A stretch of 64,000 nt of DNA from Streptomyces niveus (GTDB taxonomy: Bacteria; Actinomycetota; Actinomycetes; Streptomycetales; Streptomycetaceae), in NCBI RefSeq assembly GCF_002009175.1, contig NZ_CP018047.1, positions 1,178,001 to 1,242,000 of the forward strand, given 5' to 3'. Positions within the stretch are counted from its first letter, which is position 1, and each line of letters starts with the position of its first letter. The notes under the pieces were generated by a model that was not told the origin of the DNA, ran no database searches, and was given only the letters and a program-made list of their open reading frames with translations. The position numbers and the translations under genes are program-made. This document shows positions 28,212-36,646 of the stretch, one piece after another.

Positions 28212-28834
28212 CAGGACTCCTCGCCGGTCATGTTCAGTACGCGGTGCAGGTCGGCGGGTACCGACCTGCCCGCCGCGGTGCGCTCGGACGCGAAGTCGGT
28301 GAGCATCCGGGCGAGTTCGGTGTCGCCTTCGGCGCGGTGTGCCGCGTCGGCGACGGCGGCCACGGGCACGCCGGTGAAGAGGCACTTAAGTACGGCGTGC
28401 CGCCAGGCGTGCGGGTCGAGATGGTCGGCCGCGTACGGGCCGACGGCCGCCTCGACGATCGTGGTGTCGTTGGTGCGCAGGGCGTCCTCGACGAGCGGCA
28501 GGGCCTCGGGGCCGGGGACGAGATGCGGCAGCGCCAGCAGTACGGCGCGGCGCTCGGCGGCGGTGCCGCGCCGGTAGAGGCGGGTGAGGGTGTCGACGTC
28601 GGCGGCGGCCCGGCGGAGCAGCAGGGTGCGGGCGGTGTCGGCGTTCTCCTGGCCGCAGTGGCGGCCGGCGGCGGCGAAGCGCAGTTCCCAGCGGGGGACG
28701 GCAACGTTGTCGGGTTCACTGCCCGATTCCGCGGACTCCGCCGACTCCGCCGCTTCGGCGAGCGCCTGGTCGAGCCAGGCGACGGCCTTCGCGTCGAGCG
28801 GCCCGTCGAATCCGTCGGGTGTCTCGCGGTTCAT
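28211..28834 (-). CDS. eboA: EboA domain protein
   Basis: 207 residues from ATG 28834 (MNRETPDGFDGPL). It is mostly helical and matches the EboA pattern: DAKAVAWLDQALAEA, RWELRFAAAGRHCG, RRAVLLALPHLVPGPEALPLVEDALRTND, VGPYAADHLDPHAWRHAVLKCLFTGVPVAAV. EboA has no known fold-based function; it marks the ebo operon. A short acidic Ala-Glu-Ser repeat (AESAESAESGSEP) lies at residues 33-45. The start overlaps the upstream TIM-barrel stop (ATGA) and its stop overlaps the TatD-like start, so all three are translationally coupled. Confidence 0.9.
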   Translation of the reverse strand: MNRETPDGFDGPLDAKAVAWLDQALAEAAESAESAESGSEPDNVAVPRWELRFAAAGRHCGQENADTARTLLLRRAAADVDTLTRLYRRGTAAERRAVLLALPHLVPGPEALPLVEDALRTNDTTIVEAAVGPYAADHLDPHAWRHAVLKCLFTGVPVAAVADAAHRAEGDTELARMLTDFASERTAAGRSVPADLHRVLNMTGEES

Positions 28835-29676
28835 GCCGATGCTCCCTTCGAGCGCAGGAAGTCCAGGGAGGTGCGGGCCATTTCGGGGCCGGCGTGCGAG
28901 TGGCGGGGCAACTCCACGACGGTCAGGCCCTGGTAGCCGGTGGCTTCGAGCGCGGCCAGCACGGGCGGGAAGTCGATCTCGCCGACCCCGAACGGGAGAT
29001 GCTCGTGCACACCGCGCCGCATGTCCTCGATCTGTACGTGGCGCAGCCAGGGGCCGGCGTCCCGGACGCAGTCGGCGGGCGGGGCGGGCTCCAGACACTG
29101 GCAGTGGCCGATGTCGAGCGTCAGACCGAGGGGTTCGGGGTCGCCGAGGAGCGCTCTGAGTCGGTGGAAACCGGCGATGTCGGCGAGGAGATGGCCGGGT
29201 TCGGGCTCGATGGCGACGGGAACACCGGCTGCCCCGGCGGCGTCGACGACCGGGGTGATCGACTCCTCCAGCCGCTTCCAGGCGGTGTCCGGGTCGGTGC
29301 CCTCGGGGGTGATGCCGCTGAAGCAGTGCACGGCGTGCGCGCCGAGGTCGGCGGCCACCTGGACGGCGGTGACGAGCAGTCCGGTGCGGGCGGCGCGCGC
29401 CTCGGGGTCCGCGTCGAGCAGGGTGGGTCCGTGTTTGCGGCGCGGGTCGAGTACGTAGCGGGCGCCGGTCTCGACGGTGACGCCCAGGCCGAGTTCGGCC
29501 AGCCGCGCGGCCACCTTGCTCGTACGGGCGGCGAGTTCGGGGGCGAGCGGGTCGAGATGCATATGGTCGAGGGTCAGCCCGACCCCGTCGTAGCCGAGGT
29601 CGGCGAGCAGGGCGAGGGCGTCGTCCAGGCGCAGATCGGTGAGCCCGTTGGTGCCGTATCCGTAGCGGATGGTCAT
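28831..29676 (-). CDS. sugar phosphate isomerase/epimerase family TIM barrel
   Basis: 281 residues, ATG 29676 overlapping the UbiA-type stop by four bases. N-terminus MTIRYGYGTNGLTDLRLDDALALLADLGYDGVGLT; metal-ligand positions of the xylose-isomerase-like fold appear as VAIEPEPGHLL (Glu), LTLDIGHCQCLEP (Asp/His), RHVQIEDMRRGVHEHLPFGVGEIDF and TVVELPRHSHA (Glu). It is probably an active metal-dependent isomerase or epimerase, unlike EboE where the ligands are less regular. Operon position suggests it acts on the same metabolite as the inositol-phosphate-synthase-like enzyme encoded two genes upstream. Confidence 0.85.
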   Translation of the reverse strand: MTIRYGYGTNGLTDLRLDDALALLADLGYDGVGLTLDHMHLDPLAPELAARTSKVAARLAELGLGVTVETGARYVLDPRRKHGPTLLDADPEARAARTGLLVTAVQVAADLGAHAVHCFSGITPEGTDPDTAWKRLEESITPVVDAAGAAGVPVAIEPEPGHLLADIAGFHRLRALLGDPEPLGLTLDIGHCQCLEPAPPADCVRDAGPWLRHVQIEDMRRGVHEHLPFGVGEIDFPPVLAALEATGYQGLTVVELPRHSHAGPEMARTSLDFLRSKGASA

Positions 29677-31442
29677 GTCACACTCACCCTCTTCGCGAGC
29701 TTCCTGGCCAGCGGCACGAGGCCCATGACGACGAGTCCGATCCCGGGGGCTCCGCCGCGCGCCGCGAGCGCGGCCTGGAACGGGATCATCGCCCGGATGC
29801 CGCCGCCGACCGCGCGCTGGGTGAGCTGCGGTGACGGATTGAGCGCGGCGTGCAGGAAGGCCTGCCCGGCGGTGACGACGAAGGCCGCGGCGAGCACGGG
29901 GGTGACGAGACCCGGTGGGCCGGTGTCGGTACGGCGCAGGCCGACCACGGCGCCGAGCACCCCGGTGACGGCGAGCGCGGCGAGGGGTGCCCCGACGGAA
30001 CCGCCGTACACCTCCCGGCGCGAGACGGTGGTGACGGCGACGGTGTGCACGCCGAGGAGTGCGGCGGGGACGAGTGCGGCGCGGGGTACGGCATGGTGTC
30101 CGGGCGCCGGGCCGGCGCCGGTGACCGCCGCGGCGGTCGCGGCGGCCGCCAGGGCGGCGTCGAGCGACACCGTCGCCTTCGGCCACACGCCGGAACCGGC
30201 CCCCGGTACGGCGCGTTTGGAGGCCAGGGGCTCGACGGGGCCGCCGGCCCAGATCGTCGTACGGCCCCGAGGGGCCGGTCCGCCCGTCGGCCCGAGGACC
30301 GGGGTCCGGCCGGGCGGCGAGAGACGGGCCGTCGAGGCGGCGGCCTCGGTCGCGGGACGGGACACCGAGCCGGTGAACTTGCTCGCCAACGGGGTCCGGC
30401 CGGGGTCGGGTGTCGAACCACCCGACCACGCGGACAGACCTCCAAGCACACCCCGCCGTGCGGAAGACGCGTTAGCGGATTCCGCCGCCTGGCCGGACAT
30501 CGGGCCACCCGCCCACGCGGACAGACGCGACAGCACCTCCGGGCCCACGGGCGGCGAGAGGCGGGCCGTCGAAGCCGCCGCCTCGGTCGCTGGACGGGAC
30601 ACCGAGCCGGTGAGCCCGTTCGCCAAGCTCTCCATCGGAGTCCGACCGGACCCGGCGGTCGGCTCACCGGCCCACGCGGACAGACGTGCCAGCACGCCCC
30701 GCCGCGCGGACGGCGAAGCGGCGGCCTCCGCCGCCGGGCCGGGTGCCGAGTCACTCACCCACGCCGACAGGCCCGTCAACACACCACGGGCCACGGGCGG
30801 TGAGAGGCGGGCCGTCGAAGCCGCGGCCTCGGTCGCGGGGCGGGACGCCGAGGCGGTGAGCCCGGTCGGCGAGCTCTCCGTCGGAGTCCGGCCGGGGCCG
30901 GTCCACGGCGACAGACGCGCCAGTACTCCCCGCCGCGCGGGCGAGGAGGAAGCGGCTCCCGCTGCTGGGCCGGTCTTCGAGCCGCGAGGCGACGCCGCGC
31001 GGGTCGCCGTCGCTCCCAGCAGGACGTCCAGCGTTCTCGCCGCGCCCATCGCGACCGGGCCCGCCGCCGTGTGCTTGAGGCGGAGGTCGTACGCCCAGAC
31101 CGTCGCCGCCAGGGCCGTGCTCAGGGCGAGGGCCGGGCGGCCCGCGCGGGAGGCCAGCAACAGGCCGGTGGCCGTGAGGCCGCCCGCCGCCGCCAGTGCG
31201 GCATTCGGGGTGATGCGGCCCGAGGGGATCGGGCGGTGCGGGCGCTCCACGGCGTCCTCGTCGCGGTCCGCCCAGTCGTTGAGCGCCATCCCCGCCTCGT
31301 ACAGGCAGAGCGACGCCCCGACGGCGAGCGCGGTACCGCGGTTGGGCCGGACCCCGGCGGACGCCGCGCCGGCCAGGGCGTCGCCCGGGACCGTGAACAG
31401 CGCGGACACCCGCAGGAGTTCGGCCCAGGCGCGCAGGCTCAC
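29673..31442 (-). CDS. UbiA-family prenyltransferase (EboC-like) with a large internal repeat insertion
   Basis: 589 residues from GTG 31442, overlapping the upstream stop (GTGA). The first 150 residues are a UbiA membrane domain: the prenyl-diphosphate/Mg site N55-D56-xx-D59-xxx-D63 (ALNDWADRDEDAVERPHRPIPSG) and YDLRLKHTAAGP after helix 4. From about 165 to 405 a hydrophilic tandem repeat interrupts the protein; hydrophobic helices resume near VSLDAALAAAATAAAVTGAG and continue to the end (SRREVYGGSVGAPLAALAV, MIPFQAALAARGG). Normal relatives are near 300-330 residues. The frame is intact across the insertion. The expected reaction is transfer of a prenyl or polyprenyl group to an acceptor in the membrane; EboC's acceptor is unknown. 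Confidence 0.83.
   Translation of the reverse strand: MSLRAWAELLRVSALFTVPGDALAGAASAGVRPNRGTALAVGASLCLYEAGMALNDWADRDEDAVERPHRPIPSGRITPNAALAAAGGLTATGLLLASRAGRPALALSTALAATVWAYDLRLKHTAAGPVAMGAARTLDVLLGATATRAASPRGSKTGPAAGAASSSPARRGVLARLSPWTGPGRTPTESSPTGLTASASRPATEAAASTARLSPPVARGVLTGLSAWVSDSAPGPAAEAAASPSARRGVLARLSAWAGEPTAGSGRTPMESLANGLTGSVSRPATEAAASTARLSPPVGPEVLSRLSAWAGGPMSGQAAESANASSARRGVLGGLSAWSGGSTPDPGRTPLASKFTGSVSRPATEAAASTARLSPPGRTPVLGPTGGPAPRGRTTIWAGGPVEPLASKRAVPGAGSGVWPKATVSLDAALAAAATAAAVTGAGPAPGHHAVPRAALVPAALLGVHTVAVTTVSRREVYGGSVGAPLAALAVTGVLGAVVGLRRTDTGPPGLVTPVLAAAFVVTAGQAFLHAALNPSPQLTQRAVGGGIRAMIPFQAALAARGGAPGIGLVVMGLVPLARKLAKRVSVT
30230..30950 (-). repeat. intragenic tandem repeats, about 80 codons each, in the UbiA-type gene
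   Basis: Three units. Each holds an ARRGVL-x-x-LS-x-W block, a GRTP-x-x-S block and the strongly conserved SRPATEAAASTARLSPP. On the + strand the word CGGGCGG(C/T)GAGAG starts at 30311, 30548 and 30794, periods of 237 and 246 bases, both multiples of three. The DNA is conserved enough to be a recent expansion. Confidence 0.85.
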
Positions 31443-32566
31443 TTGCTCTCCTTCAGGCGCTCGGCGAAGGAGAGCAGCGCGTCGAACTGTTCGGCGAGCG
31501 CGGCGGGTCCGCCGTCCGGGTCCTTGAAGTAGAAGCCCAGCTCGGGCAGCGGCCCGCTCAGCCCGGCCTCGTGGGCGCGGGCGACCAGCCGGGCCAGGTC
31601 CAGGACGAGCGGCGCGGCGAGCGCCGAGTCGCAGCCCTGCCAGATGGTCTGGAGGATCATGCGGGAGCCGAGGAACCCGTCGAAGGCGATGTGGTCCCAG
31701 GCGGTCTTCCACTCGCCGAGCGCGGGCACGTCGTCGATGTGCACCTCGCCCTCGGGCGCGATCCCGAGCGTGTCGGCGAGGACCCGCTCCTTGCCCGCGT
31801 TCTTGGCGGCGGCAGCCGCCGGGTCGGCCAGCGCCGCTCCGTCCCCGCCGCCCAGCAGGTTGGTGCCCGACCAGGCCCTGACGTCGAGGGCGCGCTGGAC
31901 GAACATCGGGGCGAGCACGGAACGGAGCAGCGTCTGGCCTGTCTTGCCGTCGCGGCCGGCGTGGGGAAGTCCGCTGGCCTGGACGGCGTCCGCGAGGGCC
32001 GCGCTCCGCAGCCCGGTCGACGGAGTGAAGTTCACGTAGGAGCAGCCCGCCCTGAGCGCGGCGGCGGCGTAGAGGGAGCTGGCGGGCAGCCGCGGGTCGT
32101 CGGCGGCGGGCTCGGGCTCGGTGGAGGAGACGTTGACGACGACGGCGCGTACGACGCCGGTGCGCCGGATGAAGGCGGTGATGTCGTCGGCGAACGCGGC
32201 TATCAGTTCGTCGTCGTCGCGGGTGTCGCCGGGCATCGGTCCGCCGATGCGGATCTCCGCGTCGGCCGCTTCGAGTTCGGCGGCGATCGTGTTGGGCAGG
32301 CCGTGCGGGAGGACACCCGCGGCGGTGAGCGCCTCGGCCCTCTTCGGCAGGGGGCAGCTCGCGGTGTCGTGTCCGCCGAAGACCAGTGAGGACAGTGCCG
32401 GGAGGCCCGAGTCCGCGAAGGGCGGGGTCTCGGCGACCATGCCGGTCGCGGGATGGAGCCCCGCGGTGACCGCCGCGCAGCCGGCGACGGCTGTCGTCGC
32501 GACGGAGCCGCGTGCTCCTACGAACCAGACTCCGGTACGTCCTGCAGTCGAATCGTTGGTGGTCAC
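31439..32566 (-). CDS. myo-inositol-3-phosphate synthase family protein
   Basis: 375 residues from GTG 32566 with GGGAGG seven bases upstream. Rossmann start GVWFVGARGSVATTAVAG, VVVNVSSTEPEP, YVNFTPSTGLRS, AGRDGKTGQTLLRSVLAPMF and KTAWDHIAFDGFLGSRM are the recognised Ino1 segments, including the active-site Lys regions. The reaction in the family is NAD-dependent isomerisation/cyclisation of glucose-6-phosphate to inositol-3-phosphate. It is the first gene of the Ebo-type operon, where cyanobacteria and algae encode instead EboD, a sugar-phosphate cyclase of the dehydroquinate-synthase type. So this operon appears to use a different cyclase for a similar task. A general inositol-supply role is the alternative. 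Confidence 0.85.
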   Translation of the reverse strand: MTTNDSTAGRTGVWFVGARGSVATTAVAGCAAVTAGLHPATGMVAETPPFADSGLPALSSLVFGGHDTASCPLPKRAEALTAAGVLPHGLPNTIAAELEAADAEIRIGGPMPGDTRDDDELIAAFADDITAFIRRTGVVRAVVVNVSSTEPEPAADDPRLPASSLYAAAALRAGCSYVNFTPSTGLRSAALADAVQASGLPHAGRDGKTGQTLLRSVLAPMFVQRALDVRAWSGTNLLGGGDGAALADPAAAAAKNAGKERVLADTLGIAPEGEVHIDDVPALGEWKTAWDHIAFDGFLGSRMILQTIWQGCDSALAAPLVLDLARLVARAHEAGLSGPLPELGFYFKDPDGGPAALAEQFDALLSFAERLKESK

Positions 32567-32648
32567 GGGCTGCCTCCCTGCCGGGTGGGTGTGTTGGTTG
32601 ACGGCGGGCGGGGGGTACGGCGCCTCCCCGCCCGCCGCCGGCTGGCGG

Positions 32649-32680
32649 CCGGCCTCCTGGTGGTTTCGCCAGGAGGCCGG
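32649..32680 (-). terminator. hairpin after the first giant sugar dehydrogenase/ThuA gene
   Basis: Arms CCGGCCTCCTGG (32649-32660) and CCAGGAGGCCGG (32669-32680), eight-base loop, 16 bases past the minus-strand stop. It also marks the border with the Ebo-type operon, whose promoter must lie in the remaining 80 bases. Confidence 0.75.
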
Positions 32681-32695
32681 GTGGTCTCCGAGTGG

Positions 32696-35600
32696 CTAGG
32701 AGGCCAGTTCCTTCAGTTGGATGTTGCGGAACGCGACCTGGTCGTCGGCACCGTGGTTCTGAAGGCCGATGTACCCGTCCTTCAGGCTGCGGACCGGATC
32801 CGTGTTGGTGAAGTCGTTGATCTTGACTCCGTTGAGGATGACCTGGACCCGCTCACCCTGCACCTTGATCTCGTAGTTGTTCCACTGACCCGGAGGCCGC
32901 AGAACCTGGTCCCTGGCCTTGATGTTGGCCGACTTGAAGCCGTAGATCGCGCCGGTGGTGCGATCCACCGCGTCCGTGGCGTCGATCTGGATCTCGTAGC
33001 CGTTGTTGACGGCCGACCAGGGGTCGTCGGAGGCCGGGAAGCCGATGAAGACACCGGAGTTGTCGTCCCCGTCCATCTTCCAGTCCATCTTCAGCGAGTA
33101 CGAGCCGAGCTGCTTGGCCTGGTACCAGAGCATGCCCATGCCGCCCTCGGTGTGCAGCTCGCCGCCACCGACGTTGAACTTGCCCGGGCCCGCCTGCTTC
33201 CAGCCCGCCAGGGTCTTGCCGTTGAAGATGTCCCGGTAGCCGGTGTTGGGCTTGCAGTCGGCCTTGACCTGGCCGGCCGCGTACCGCAGACCGCCGAGCA
33301 GGTGCTCACGGAACGCCGGTTCGGCGTACGAGGCCTTGGTGTGGCCGCCTCCGGTGTAGAAGGACCGGCCGCCCTCGTAGGTCTGGCACCAGGCGATCGG
33401 GTGGTCGCCCTTCATCGTGCCGCCCTGGTAGGTGGTCTCGTCCAGGGTGGCGAGGACCTTCACGTTCGAGCGGGGGTTGTCACGGTAGTTGTACCACTCG
33501 TCCGTGCGCTGCCACTCGTCGTCCAGGTGACTGGTGGACGGGTGGTCGTGGTCCTCGACCCGCACGGTGGCTTCCTGGATCTGCGGGTGCCCGGAGAAGT
33601 AGGCACCGACCAGCTTGCCGTAGTAGGCCCAGTCGTACTCGGTGTCCGACGCGGCGTGCACGCCCATGTAGGCGCCGCCGGTGGAGATGTAGTACTCGAA
33701 GGCCTTCTGCTGCTCGGCGTTCAGGACGTCACCGGTGGTGGAGAGGAAGACCACCGCGTCGTACCGGGCGAGGTTGTTCGTGGTGAACTGCGCCGCGGTC
33801 TCGGTGGCGTCGACGGTGATGTTGCTGGTCTTGCCCAGTTCCTTGAGGGCCGCGATCCCTTCCGGGATGGCGTCGTGCCGGAACCCGGCGGTCTTGGAGA
33901 AGACGAGGACCCGCTTCTCCGTCTTGCCGGCGACCTGGTCGCTGATCTCGAAGTCGTCGAGGTCGTAGAGCGCGCCCTGACCGCCCTTGAAGACGAGGAA
34001 CAGCTCCGTGGTGGCCTTGGGCACCGAGCGCAGCGGTACGTCGATGTCCTGGAAGGTGTCCCAGCTGCCGGTCACCGGGATCGGCGCGGAGCCGAGGAGC
34101 GTGCCGGTGGCGGAGCCCGTACGCACTTCGAGGAATCCACCCGAGCCGCCGGAGGAGACCCGGGCGGTGAGGGTCTTGGACCCGGTCAGGTTGTACGGCT
34201 TGAAGGAGATCCAGTCGTCGTTGTCGATGTCGCCGACGGTCTTGCCGCCGTTGGCCGACGCCTTGTCGTACGTCTTGATGCCCGACTGGTTGCTGAAGTG
34301 CTCGGCCTGCCGGTGGCGGGGCTGGAGCTGGACCTGGTCGTGCGTGGTGAGCGCGGCCTGGCCGCCGCCTCCGCCGTCGGTGTACTCGGCGTCGATGACT
34401 CCGAATATGTCGGCGTTGGGGTCGTGCTCGCCGTCCGCCGGGGCGGTGATGGTGCCTTCACAGCCCTTGGCCGAGGTGATCGGGTGGCCGTGGCTGTCGT
34501 GGCCGAGGATGTAGTTGACGGTGACCTTGGAGCAGTCGATCGGACCGTCCTCGGGGTCGGTGACGGTGACCTTGAAGGGCAGCTTGTCGCCGAACTTGAA
34601 GAGGGCGCCGTCGGCGGGCACGGTGAGCTTCACCTTGGGCGCGGTGTTGCCGACCACGACCCGTACGGACGAGTTGCCGGTGTTCCCGTCGGGGTCCGTG
34701 GCCGTCAGCGTCGCGGTGTAGGTGCCGTTCTTCTTGTACACGTAGCTGGGGTTGGGCTCGGTGGACTTGCCACCGTCGCCGAAGTCCCAGGCGTAGGTGA
34801 TCTCGTCACCGTCCGGGTCCACGGTGCCCGCGGAGGAGAAGTTCGCCCGCAGCGGCGCCGTTCCCGACGTCTTGCTGGAGGTGGCCTTGGCCACCGGGGC
34901 CCGGCCGTTGGCTATGTTCTCGATCCGGTAGACGGCCGAGTTCTCGTCGCCGCCGAACCAGGCGCGGCCGTAGTCGAGGACGTAGAGCGCGCCGTCGGGG
35001 CCGAACTCCATGTCCATGACCTGGGTTCCGGTCCACGGGAAGTCGTGGATGCTGGTGACGGTGCCGTCCGCGTCCTTCTCGATGCGCTTGATCCACTCGC
35101 GGCCGAACTCGCCGGCGAAGAAGTCCCCGTCGTACTCCTCGGGGAACTTCGCCGCGGACTCCAGCTCCGGGTCGAAGTTGTAGACCGGGCCGCCCATCGG
35201 GGACTCGGAGCCGTCGCCGAACTCCGGGACGCTGTTCCCGTTGTAGGGGATCCAGGCGGCCTGGGACGGCGGCAGGTCGGTGAGACCGGTGTTGTGCGGC
35301 GAGTCGTTCTTCGGCGCCGCGCAGTCGAACGCCGGGCCGGAGGTGCCGGTCGCGAAGTCGTAGTCGCGGTAGGCGTCGTTGTCGCCGGTGCAGTACGGCC
35401 AGCCGAAGTTGCCGGCCTCCGTCATACGGGCGAACTCGACCTGGCCGGCCGGGCCGCGGGTCTCGGACGCCGCACCCGCGTCGGGGCCGTACTCACCGAC
35501 GTAGACGATGCCGGTCTTCTGGTCGACGTTGATCCGGAAGGGGTTGCGGAAACCCATGCCGTAGATCTCGGGGCGCGTCTTGGCCGTGCCGGGCGCGAAG

Positions 35601-36373
35601 AGGTTGCCCTCGGGGACGGTGTACGAGCCGTCGTCGGCGACCTTGATCCGCAGGACCTTGCCACGCAGGTCGTTGGTGTTGCCGGAGGTGCGCCGGGCGT
35701 CGAACGCCGGGTTGCGGTTGGAGCGGTCGTCGATCGGCGTGTAGCCGTCGGAGGCGAAGGGGTTGGTGTCGTCACCCGTCGACAGGTAGAGGTTGCCGTC
35801 CGCGTCGAAGGCGATGTCGCCGCCGACGTGGCAGCACACGCCGCGGTTGGTCTCGATGTCGAGGACCTTCTTCTCGCTGGCCTTGTCGAGGGTTCCGTCC
35901 TCGGTCAGCGTGAAGCGGGAGAGCCGGTTGTACCCGTCGAAGGGGGCGAAGTCGGCAGCCGTGCCCGTCTCGGGTGCGTCACCGGCGGGGGTGTCGAGCA
36001 CCGGGGAGTAGTAGAGGTAGATCGCGCGGTTCTCGGCGAAGTCGGGGTCGATACCGACGCCTTGGAGGCCTTCCTCGTCGTGCGTGTACACGTCGAGCTT
36101 GCCCGCGACCTTGGTGTCGCCCGCCGCGTCGGTGATACGGAGGGTGCCGTCGCGCGAGGTGTGCAGGACCTGGCGGTCCGGCAGGACGGCCAGCGACATC
36201 GGCTCGCCGACCTCGTCGGCTCCCTTGGCGAGGGCGACCTGCTGGAAGGTGCCGTCCGCGGGATGGGGATCGTCCGGGTGCGCGGCGGCGGGGACGGCGG
36301 AGATGGTGCCGGCGATCAGTGCGCCGGCAACGAGTGCGAGGAGGGATCTGGATCTATGGCGTCTTCTGGGCAC
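32696..36373 (-). CDS. secreted multidomain sugar enzyme: GSDH dehydrogenase-PKD-CBM6-ThuA-DUF1080 (paralogue A)
   Basis: 1225 residues from GTG 36373, five bases after GGAGGA, giving a clean signal peptide (PRRRHRSRSLLALVAGALIAG..., cleavage near VPAAAH). Domains: glucose/sorbosone dehydrogenase beta-propeller about 45-440 (EEGLQGVGIDPDF, CCHVGGDIAFDADG, GMGFRNPFRINVD, DMEFGPDGALYVLDYG), PKD about 490-575 (YAWDFGDGGKSTEPNPSY), an Ig-like stretch, CBM6 about 690-815, ThuA-like domain about 824-1040 (VLVFSKTAGFRHDA, SFYTGGGHTK), and a DUF1080 concanavalin-like domain from about 1048. Propellers of this family use PQQ. ThuA proteins and DUF1080 occur in 3-keto-glycoside metabolism, so oxidation and cleavage of a sugar by one secreted chain is plausible. 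The substrate is unknown. Confidence 0.85.
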   Translation of the reverse strand: MPRRRHRSRSLLALVAGALIAGTISAVPAAAHPDDPHPADGTFQQVALAKGADEVGEPMSLAVLPDRQVLHTSRDGTLRITDAAGDTKVAGKLDVYTHDEEGLQGVGIDPDFAENRAIYLYYSPVLDTPAGDAPETGTAADFAPFDGYNRLSRFTLTEDGTLDKASEKKVLDIETNRGVCCHVGGDIAFDADGNLYLSTGDDTNPFASDGYTPIDDRSNRNPAFDARRTSGNTNDLRGKVLRIKVADDGSYTVPEGNLFAPGTAKTRPEIYGMGFRNPFRINVDQKTGIVYVGEYGPDAGAASETRGPAGQVEFARMTEAGNFGWPYCTGDNDAYRDYDFATGTSGPAFDCAAPKNDSPHNTGLTDLPPSQAAWIPYNGNSVPEFGDGSESPMGGPVYNFDPELESAAKFPEEYDGDFFAGEFGREWIKRIEKDADGTVTSIHDFPWTGTQVMDMEFGPDGALYVLDYGRAWFGGDENSAVYRIENIANGRAPVAKATSSKTSGTAPLRANFSSAGTVDPDGDEITYAWDFGDGGKSTEPNPSYVYKKNGTYTATLTATDPDGNTGNSSVRVVVGNTAPKVKLTVPADGALFKFGDKLPFKVTVTDPEDGPIDCSKVTVNYILGHDSHGHPITSAKGCEGTITAPADGEHDPNADIFGVIDAEYTDGGGGGQAALTTHDQVQLQPRHRQAEHFSNQSGIKTYDKASANGGKTVGDIDNDDWISFKPYNLTGSKTLTARVSSGGSGGFLEVRTGSATGTLLGSAPIPVTGSWDTFQDIDVPLRSVPKATTELFLVFKGGQGALYDLDDFEISDQVAGKTEKRVLVFSKTAGFRHDAIPEGIAALKELGKTSNITVDATETAAQFTTNNLARYDAVVFLSTTGDVLNAEQQKAFEYYISTGGAYMGVHAASDTEYDWAYYGKLVGAYFSGHPQIQEATVRVEDHDHPSTSHLDDEWQRTDEWYNYRDNPRSNVKVLATLDETTYQGGTMKGDHPIAWCQTYEGGRSFYTGGGHTKASYAEPAFREHLLGGLRYAAGQVKADCKPNTGYRDIFNGKTLAGWKQAGPGKFNVGGGELHTEGGMGMLWYQAKQLGSYSLKMDWKMDGDDNSGVFIGFPASDDPWSAVNNGYEIQIDATDAVDRTTGAIYGFKSANIKARDQVLRPPGQWNNYEIKVQGERVQVILNGVKINDFTNTDPVRSLKDGYIGLQNHGADDQVAFRNIQLKELAS

Positions 36374-36542
36374 GAAAGTCCTCCGGGGGTGGGGCTGTTC
36401 GTACGTGCGGGTGTCGAGGGACGCCGAAGCGCCGCTCTCGACGTGCTGGGACGCGTCCTGTGCGAGCAACGTGCCCCCTACATCTCGCTGGACGTTAGCC
36501 CGGTTGGTCCGTGCCGGAAAGACCTTGCGCAGCAATTGGGTT

Positions 36543-36568
36543 GAACTTTTTCCCAGTTGAGGACAAAG
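36543..36568. promoter_or_regulatory. 26-base conserved element upstream of paralogue A
   Basis: AACTTT at 36544-36549 and AGGACAAAG at 36560-36568, with TCC at 36551-36553, at the same spacing as in the elements at 40601 and 48254. It lies 170 bases upstream of the GTG start. The further conserved word CCTTGCGCAGC is on its left, as upstream of paralogue B. Confidence 0.6.
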
Positions 36569-36590
36569 GCAGAAATGGCAGACCGGACGG

Positions 36591-36619
36591 CCCGGCGGTG
36601 GCTGCTGGCCACCGCCGGG
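36591..36619 (-). terminator. hairpin after paralogue B
   Basis: Arms CCCGGCGGTGG (36591-36601) and CCACCGCCGGG (36609-36619), seven-base loop, 28 bases past the stop of the upstream giant gene. It separates the two paralogues into different transcripts. Confidence 0.75.
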
Positions 36620-36646
36620 CACATCCCGGTCACCTCACCGTGCCGA

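Noticed and set aside
30230..30950. Separate gene inserted in the UbiA-type gene
   Set aside because: The reading frame is continuous, there is no start with ribosome site, stop or insertion-sequence ends, and the insert consists only of in-frame repeats.
29673..31442. Pseudogene caused by repeat expansion in the UbiA-type gene
   Set aside because: Both halves keep their motifs and the overlaps with neighbours are intact, so disruption is not shown by the sequence.
32453..36544. Very long open frame (over 1300 codons) on the + strand opposite giant paralogue A, and similar ones opposite paralogue B and the CoA ligase
   Set aside because: The translations are Val/Arg/Gly-rich without domains and mirror the codon bias of the real minus-strand genes; high-GC third positions keep the antisense frame open.
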